Assembly: GCA_964035575.1 (NCBI GenBank)
Contig: OZ037843.1
Location: 372,001 to 436,000 of the forward strand
From: Rhynchopus sp. YZ270_cl-10
Taxonomy: Eukaryota > Euglenozoa > Diplonemea > Diplonemida > Diplonemidae
Reading direction: 5' to 3'
DNA length: 64,000 nucleotides
Part shown: in pieces, positions 59,617-64,000 of the stretch
How the letters are laid out: every line of letters begins with the position of its first letter
Position numbering within the stretch: the first letter of the stretch is position 1
The notes under the pieces: generated by a model
What the model saw: the letters and a program-made list of their open reading frames with translations, nothing else
Databases searched by the model: none
What the model was told of the DNA's origin: nothing
Made by a program: the position numbers and the translations under genes

Positions 59617-61456
59617 TGTTTGGAGGTGTACAGAAAGGGGAGAGAGTATCTGAGGATGTGTGGTGTGGTGGATGCCTTGTGAGGGTAACTCTTGTGCAGA
59701 ACATAGCTATTGTGTGGTGTTGGGGGCAGTAATGCAGCACAAAAACATAACTTAGCTTAGCAACGAAATCACCGAAGATAGGAACACACAACACTGCACG
59801 TCCCAGAAGGAACTGGTGTGCTGGTGTGCCACACCCACCCGCCTCCACCCACGCCTTCGCAACGTCCGTGTCGCGGCACTCACCACGTAGGTACCCACGC
59901 ACCACTGTGTTGTAGTCCTCCCAATGCTTCTTCCCACCTATCTGGTACATCCACTCGTCAACCACAGTTGCAACTGCTACTTCTTTCGAAACCAGCTCAG
60001 CCACAACCTCAGGTTCGCAGTCTCGAGCAACCCCCACCTTGCACGGAAGCAGACGCAGGTTGTGTTCGCACTCAGCGTCGCTGAAGCAAAGACGGTTGCA
60101 GACAACGTCGCACCCCAGCATACGTCCTGCACGTTCCATCCCGTGCACGTCACGCACAAGTGTCCCCACCATGCTGAAGCGGCGCATCACATCACAACCC
60201 ATGTCACCACGCAGCACCTTCCCCATTGCAACACCCACGTTCACAGAGGCTGCCAGGCCAGCTCTCATGAGCATGCTTGCTGCGTGCAGTGCTGAGGTTG
60301 CGTGCGACACACACGGCTTCGACGCGTTGAACGAGCAGTGGATCCTGTCCCCAACAAAGACGTCCACCATCCCACGTCTGCTGTCTGTTGCCTGCAGGGT
60401 CTTCAGAAGAACAGTTGTGAAGAGCTGCGAGAAGCGTGCACTGTCCTCCTCCAGGCGGCGCAGGGTGTCTTTGATGTTCAGTGTCAGCAGTGTTGCCTTT
60501 GTGGATGATAGCAGGAGAGGCTGTGCGCGAGCAACTGCAGCAGACGTGTTCGATGTTGACGCTGACAGTGTGCTTGGGTCGGCACTGACAGTTGCATCCA
60601 GCTCACTAGTTTCCACATCTTCAAACGGCAGACACGTCTGCGGGAGGTACGCCTTGTACACACGCAGGTTCTGCTCCAACTTCCGCAGTGCTGCCACCAT
60701 CCCCTCAGGCAGCTCACCACCGTGTTCCTCCAGCAGCTCCGCCACCTTCTCCACGTCGTAGCCAGCAAGGAGCGAGGCGATGTCCTGCACTGTTGCGATT
60801 GTGCGCTGCATTGATGCCTGCTCCTTCAGGAGACCACGTGCAAAGCCTCGCGTTGCGACGAAGTCAAGAACAAAGATGGAACAGGCAGTCACAAGGTTGT
60901 TCACAGCATCCATCTGCTTGCAAGGCAGCACATCACAGTCACCCATATCACGTAAACGGGAACGACGGTCCTCCTGGGTCACAAGCCCGGGCATGTCGAA
61001 CAGACCAAACCTCCACGTTTCTTCTGCAGTGATGATGACCAAATACACCAGTGTGCACACCACGACACCTGTACTGTACTGTGTGGGCACCTGCAATATC
61101 AAGAGAAAGTCCACCACAAGCACCATCATTGGCCACGAGGACAGATACTCAGAACGGGCACTCATGTCCATGCACAGCGTGAATGTGCAGCACGCCATGC
61201 ATAGGCCAACGATGATGTGCGTCGTTAGCGGACACTTGCACAGAGTGAACACAATCCCAAAGGAAGTAACCAGACAGGCCCCGACGACACACGCCAGGTA
61301 AATATAGGCCTCGCGGATGGCCAGCAGCTGAGAACCCAAAAACACGGCACACCCCACGAAGCCTATGACACTGAAAGCAAAGAAGAGCTTTCGTATATGT
61401 CTGCTCTGCATGTCCAGTGTCCCGTCAAGCGACAGTGCACGCTCGAGACAGCCCAT
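59492..61456 (-). CDS. E-type multi-TM pseudocyclase
   Basis: This is a 654-residue frame. Residues about 20-160 hold five or six hydrophobic segments (LFFAFSVIGFVGCAVFLGS, MMVLVVDFLLILQV, STGVVVCTLVYLVII). A helical linker follows at 200-280 (TVQDIASLLAGYDVEKVAEL, KLEQNLRVYKAYLPQTC), then a class III cyclase homology domain at about 320-500. DVFVGDRIHCSFNA keeps the second metal Asp. The first is Asn (LLTLNIKDT), and the Asn/Arg site is VRDVHGME, so catalysis is unlikely. Similarity to the broken copy at 29.4 kb ends at 59,818. Beyond that a one-base difference keeps the frame open for 326 bases into gene D, overlapping its first 125 bases in another frame, so the true C-terminus is uncertain. 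TATTTATA lies about 25 bp upstream of the ATG. Confidence 0.78.
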   Translation of the reverse strand: MGCLERALSLDGTLDMQSRHIRKLFFAFSVIGFVGCAVFLGSQLLAIREAYIYLACVVGACLVTSFGIVFTLCKCPLTTHIIVGLCMACCTFTLCMDMSARSEYLSSWPMMVLVVDFLLILQVPTQYSTGVVVCTLVYLVIITAEETWRFGLFDMPGLVTQEDRRSRLRDMGDCDVLPCKQMDAVNNLVTACSIFVLDFVATRGFARGLLKEQASMQRTIATVQDIASLLAGYDVEKVAELLEEHGGELPEGMVAALRKLEQNLRVYKAYLPQTCLPFEDVETSELDATVSADPSTLSASTSNTSAAVARAQPLLLSSTKATLLTLNIKDTLRRLEEDSARFSQLFTTVLLKTLQATDSRRGMVDVFVGDRIHCSFNASKPCVSHATSALHAASMLMRAGLAASVNVGVAMGKVLRGDMGCDVMRRFSMVGTLVRDVHGMERAGRMLGCDVVCNRLCFSDAECEHNLRLLPCKVGVARDCEPEVVAELVSKEVAVATVVDEWMYQIGGKKHWEDYNTVVRGYLRGECRDTDVAKAWVEAGGCGTPAHQFLLGRAVLCVPIFGDFVAKLSYVFVLHYCPQHHTIAMFCTRVTLTRHPPHHTSSDTLSPFCTPPNNGGMWHPVADNTAVCGADSVDRCDHRWLHSVNMGRPSGEGT

Positions 61457-61839
61457 TGTGCACTGTGGTGTGTAAAGGTGTTCCTGTATAAATAGAATCA
61501 GACTTCAAAATATGTGAATAAAAAGAAAGAACAGTTTCAGAAGATGTCCGATGTTCAGTCTTGCAGAACACAAAGAAACGACAGTAGAGATTGCACAACT
61601 GTGGCAACACAAACCGAGGCAACTAGACTCCAACAATTTATCAGAAAAGTAAAAAAAAGAGTTGAAATACAAAGCCCTCTCGTGAACAGTGTACCTTGCC
61701 TTGGTATAATGACCGGGGTGTAAAAAAAAATCTGTCGTTCTGCAAATTAGTCGAGGTCGGGGTCATTGAGTACATCACACAGGGGTAGTGGCTACGACAG
61801 TATCAATTTTTCGCTCCAATCGGGCAGCCTGCAGCTCCC
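61457..61839. other. Gene-free spacer upstream of E
   Basis: Contains the inverted copy of the TTGTGCAATCTCC motif (61,583-61,643) and a GAGTTGAAATACAAAGCCC motif with CTCTCGTGAACAGTGTACC (61,658-61,695). No gene. Confidence 0.4.
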
Positions 61840-62252
61840 CAGGACACGTGGAAAAGGTCCATCGTCTTGAGCCAGGAGTTCATCGTGTGGAAGGGGGATG
61901 TTGTTGAGGCCTTGGGGAACGCGGAAGGCGTGGTGGCGGAGGCAGAAACTTTTTCGGAGCTGCGGTGCGCGTACATGCTACGGGGTTAGAAATAAGGGCC
62001 CAGGGGAATTGGGAGGACTGCTCGAAGGAGAATGTGGATCTCCTCAGTGGAATGGCTCGGGCCTCCTTGGCCCCAGAATTTCGGTGTTTGGTCGAGCGTG
62101 TGAAGACCCCCCACCAGTCCCCTGGTGGGGTCGAGTGATGCGAAAACGTTCTGCACCAGCAAAAAGACGGCTATTTGTGCAAAAACGAAACAGTTGGCCC
62201 AGGAGCACATGGTTGACGATGACGTCACATTTGTGAGTCCTACAAAAGTCTG
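61840..62252 (+). pseudogene. Coding-like debris, family unknown
   Basis: Three same-strand segments look coding but lie in different frames. One begins QDTWKRSIVLSQEFIVW and ends LRCAYMLRG; one reads NWEDCSKENVDLLSGMA through LVERVKTPHQSP; one contains KQLAQEHMVDDDVTFVSPTK. GC content and codon pattern are higher than in the flanks. This could be a decayed gene or exons of a spliced one. I do not recognise a domain. Confidence 0.35.
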
Positions 62253-62689
62253 ACAAAATTGCGATCTTTTTTTCCTTTTTTGCAGATGCATCGAGCTTCT
62301 GAAGCATAGATTACGGAACAGACCTGTTGCTTAAACAGTGTTGAAAATCGGAAACTACTCTCCAGAATGACGAAGCTTTATCAGCCGAGGCTGACTTCAC
62401 CCGAGTGAAGCTGGAGTGCAATGAAGCCAAATAACGGTGAAGTGATGATCTGTGGTTTTCACCGTTGGCTTACAACACGCGAAACACCACAAGAAAAACT
62501 TTGCTTCACCGTGTGGCTCCAGATCAGAGACTTTACGTGGGAGCGAAATCTGGACAATGCAGACTGCATACGTGGCAGCTACATTAATACAACAGATTTG
62601 TCAAAAAAAAAGGGATGATGTAACATAACACAATGAGCCCACCGTCTGTGCGGAGGACTGTAAAAGTTCAGGCACTCCGCTAGGTACTA
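62253..62689. other. Gene-free spacer
   Basis: No supported gene. TACATTAATACAACAG near 62,580 resembles the TTGTATTAGTGT end motif of the element at 13,728. Confidence 0.35.
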
Positions 62690-62960
62690 AAGTTCTGTTG
62701 ATTGTCAACAGAACTTTTTGAAAATGGGGGAAAAAAGAAAAAAAAAAAAAGTTCTGCTAAGTGGTTCAGACCCGTTCTACCTGTCAAAAAAGCTCAGGAG
62801 AAGAAGATATGGAGAGGTGAGTGCTCAAACGTCCCAAAAAAGTCAAAATCGGGCGTTGGTAAAAAAAAAAGTTGCGTACCGTGCGCCTGCGGCGCAAGCA
62901 TGTACCCCACCAACGTGGACCATCAACAGAATATTTTCAAAATCGGAAATCCTAGCGGAG
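62690..62960. repeat. Inverted copy of the repeat at 20,320-20,545
   Basis: Opens with AGTTCTGTTGATTGTCAACA (itself inverted-repetitive) and runs to GTACCGTGCGCCTGCGGCGC at 62,877. The right flank has A runs. Confidence 0.6.
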
Positions 62961-63245
62961 AGCCTGTAAAAGTTGCAAAAAAAAAAAAAAAAAACTAAAA
63001 CACGAAGTTGCCGAGGCATGGCAACTCTAATGAGCGAGCTCTAGACACAGTAAAGCACAAAAAATAAACACAAAGCACACGAAAAACGTTACCTGGAGGA
63101 GGGGGTATATTTTTTTTGGGAAAGCCCGAGCACAGATATCCGTTGTCGGTACCACCACCTTTAACACTTGGTCCAAAATTGATCATAAAATACACAAAAA
63201 AATAAAATCCTCTCTCTCTCTCTCTCCTCCCCGTTCTCCTTTTTT

Positions 63246-64000
63246 TCACAGTCTCGCCTCCGTTTTGTATGTAAACACAAACCCTTCCAGGGTGCGTTTG
63301 GCGTGTTCAGTGCGTTTCGCGTACTCTGTTCCGTAGTACGCAAGAGCCCCCGGGGCTGCGGCCCCGTTTGTATTGAAGTAGGAGAAGCAGTCGCGGAAGA
63401 TAGCAGACGCCGTGTCAGCGTCTGCACAGTGTTTTGCGTAGGCGGTCTCTGCGGCGGGGGTGACGTCTACTGATGCAACGTTCTTCTCGCGCATCAACGA
63501 CAGCATCCACACCACGTAGTCAGCATGCTCAACCAACGTCTCAGTAAAATTAAAACTCCCTCCCCCACCCTGCGGGCCTGCCACCACAAACAAATTCGGA
63601 TAGCCCGCAGTATGCACCCCAAGATACGTCTTGGTCCCCCCAGCCTTCCACTTCTCGCTCACCGACACCCCATTTGCGTCCCGCACGTTCCCAAACATTG
63701 CGGCAGCCATCCACTGAAACCCGGTAGCATACACAATGATGTCAAGAGGATAGTGGTGACCATTGTGGTTCACCCCGTTCTCATCAATGCTGGACACTCC
63801 GGTGGGTGCGGTGTCGATGAGGGTGACGTGGGGGAGGTTGAAGGTGGGGAGGAACGTGTCGTGGAAGGTCGGGCGCTTGCAGCCGTATTTGTAGTAAGGC
63901 TTGAGAGAGCGCGCGGTGTCTGGGTCGTGCACGACAGCGTCGACGCGGCCACGGATCTGCTCCATGATGCGGAAGTTCGCGTCCAAGCTTCGCTGCAGAT
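63246..64000 (-). CDS. Baeyer-Villiger-type flavin monooxygenase, C-terminal part (runs off the window)
   Basis: Open to the right edge: the frame continues past 63,986 with LQRSLDANF, so the N-terminus with the FAD and NADPH Rossmann motifs lies outside the window. The visible ~250 residues match class B flavoprotein monooxygenases: YYKYGCKRPTFHDTFLPTFN, VTLIDTAPTGVSSI, DIIVYATGFQW, TYLGVHTAGYPNLFVVAGPQ. This ATG motif (xxYATG[F/Y]) and the PNLF-GPQ segment are typical of Baeyer-Villiger monooxygenases such as cyclohexanone or phenylacetone monooxygenase, which insert oxygen next to a ketone using NADPH and O2. The end is TYKTEARL. Substrate not inferable. Confidence 0.88.
   Translation of the reverse strand, partial: LQRSLDANFRIMEQIRGRVDAVVHDPDTARSLKPYYKYGCKRPTFHDTFLPTFNLPHVTLIDTAPTGVSSIDENGVNHNGHHYPLDIIVYATGFQWMAAAMFGNVRDANGVSVSEKWKAGGTKTYLGVHTAGYPNLFVVAGPQGGGGSFNFTETLVEHADYVVWMLSLMREKNVASVDVTPAAETAYAKHCADADTASAIFRDCFSYFNTNGAAAPGALAYYGTEYAKRTEHAKRTLEGFVFTYKTEARL

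Overview
This window looks like nuclear DNA of a unicellular eukaryote. Genes are far apart, two of them need introns with GTATGT-type donors and pyrimidine-rich acceptors, and the proteins are eukaryotic: a divergent actin, a PARP fused to RanBP2 zinc fingers, a membrane-anchored P450 and large dCache/HAMP-like receptors. The spacers are AT-rich and full of repeats. I cannot name the lineage. No rRNA, tRNA or CRISPR array was found.

Layout: 0-0.9 kb holds a decayed relic of a receptor gene. 0.9-8 kb carries a two-exon divergent actin, an eight-finger PARP and a two-exon coiled-coil/membrane protein whose 5' flank is tandemly duplicated. 8-16.6 kb is gene-poor, with a nine-copy ~250-bp satellite and several inverted-repeat elements. 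16.6-19 kb is a secreted GH63-like glycosidase. 20.8-23.0 kb is a 2,235-bp inverted-repeat transposon, repeated at 42.0-44.2 kb with the same length and no difference that I saw. 24-25.7 kb is a P450. 32.6-33.7 kb is a ureohydrolase. 34.2-38.0 kb is an apparently intact hAT transposon. 61.8-62.3 kb holds coding-like debris, and a Baeyer-Villiger-type monooxygenase runs off the right edge.

The dominant theme from 26.5 to 61.5 kb is a receptor cluster on the minus strand. Four near-identical ~870-residue proteins (here A, B, C, D) have a TM, a large extracellular sensor-like region, a second TM, a HAMP-like linker and a class III nucleotide-cyclase homology domain. A second type (E) has an N-terminal multi-TM module and its own cyclase homology domain. 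One E gene looks whole, two are truncated and one is a distant relic. E lies directly upstream of D, and E remnants lie upstream of A, so the ancestral unit was probably E followed by an A-type gene. Both types appear to lack the first metal Asp and the transition-state Asn and Arg, so they look like pseudocyclases. Sensor regions vary while cytosolic parts are almost constant, and the copies show mutually incompatible groupings, which points to recombination or gene conversion. A shared 3' flank marks each unit and has been broken by a different mobile element at each copy.

The repeats give several natural empty sites, so insertion boundaries can be read directly for the hAT element, a CAGGG-ended MITE and a 336-363-bp repeat called R350 here.
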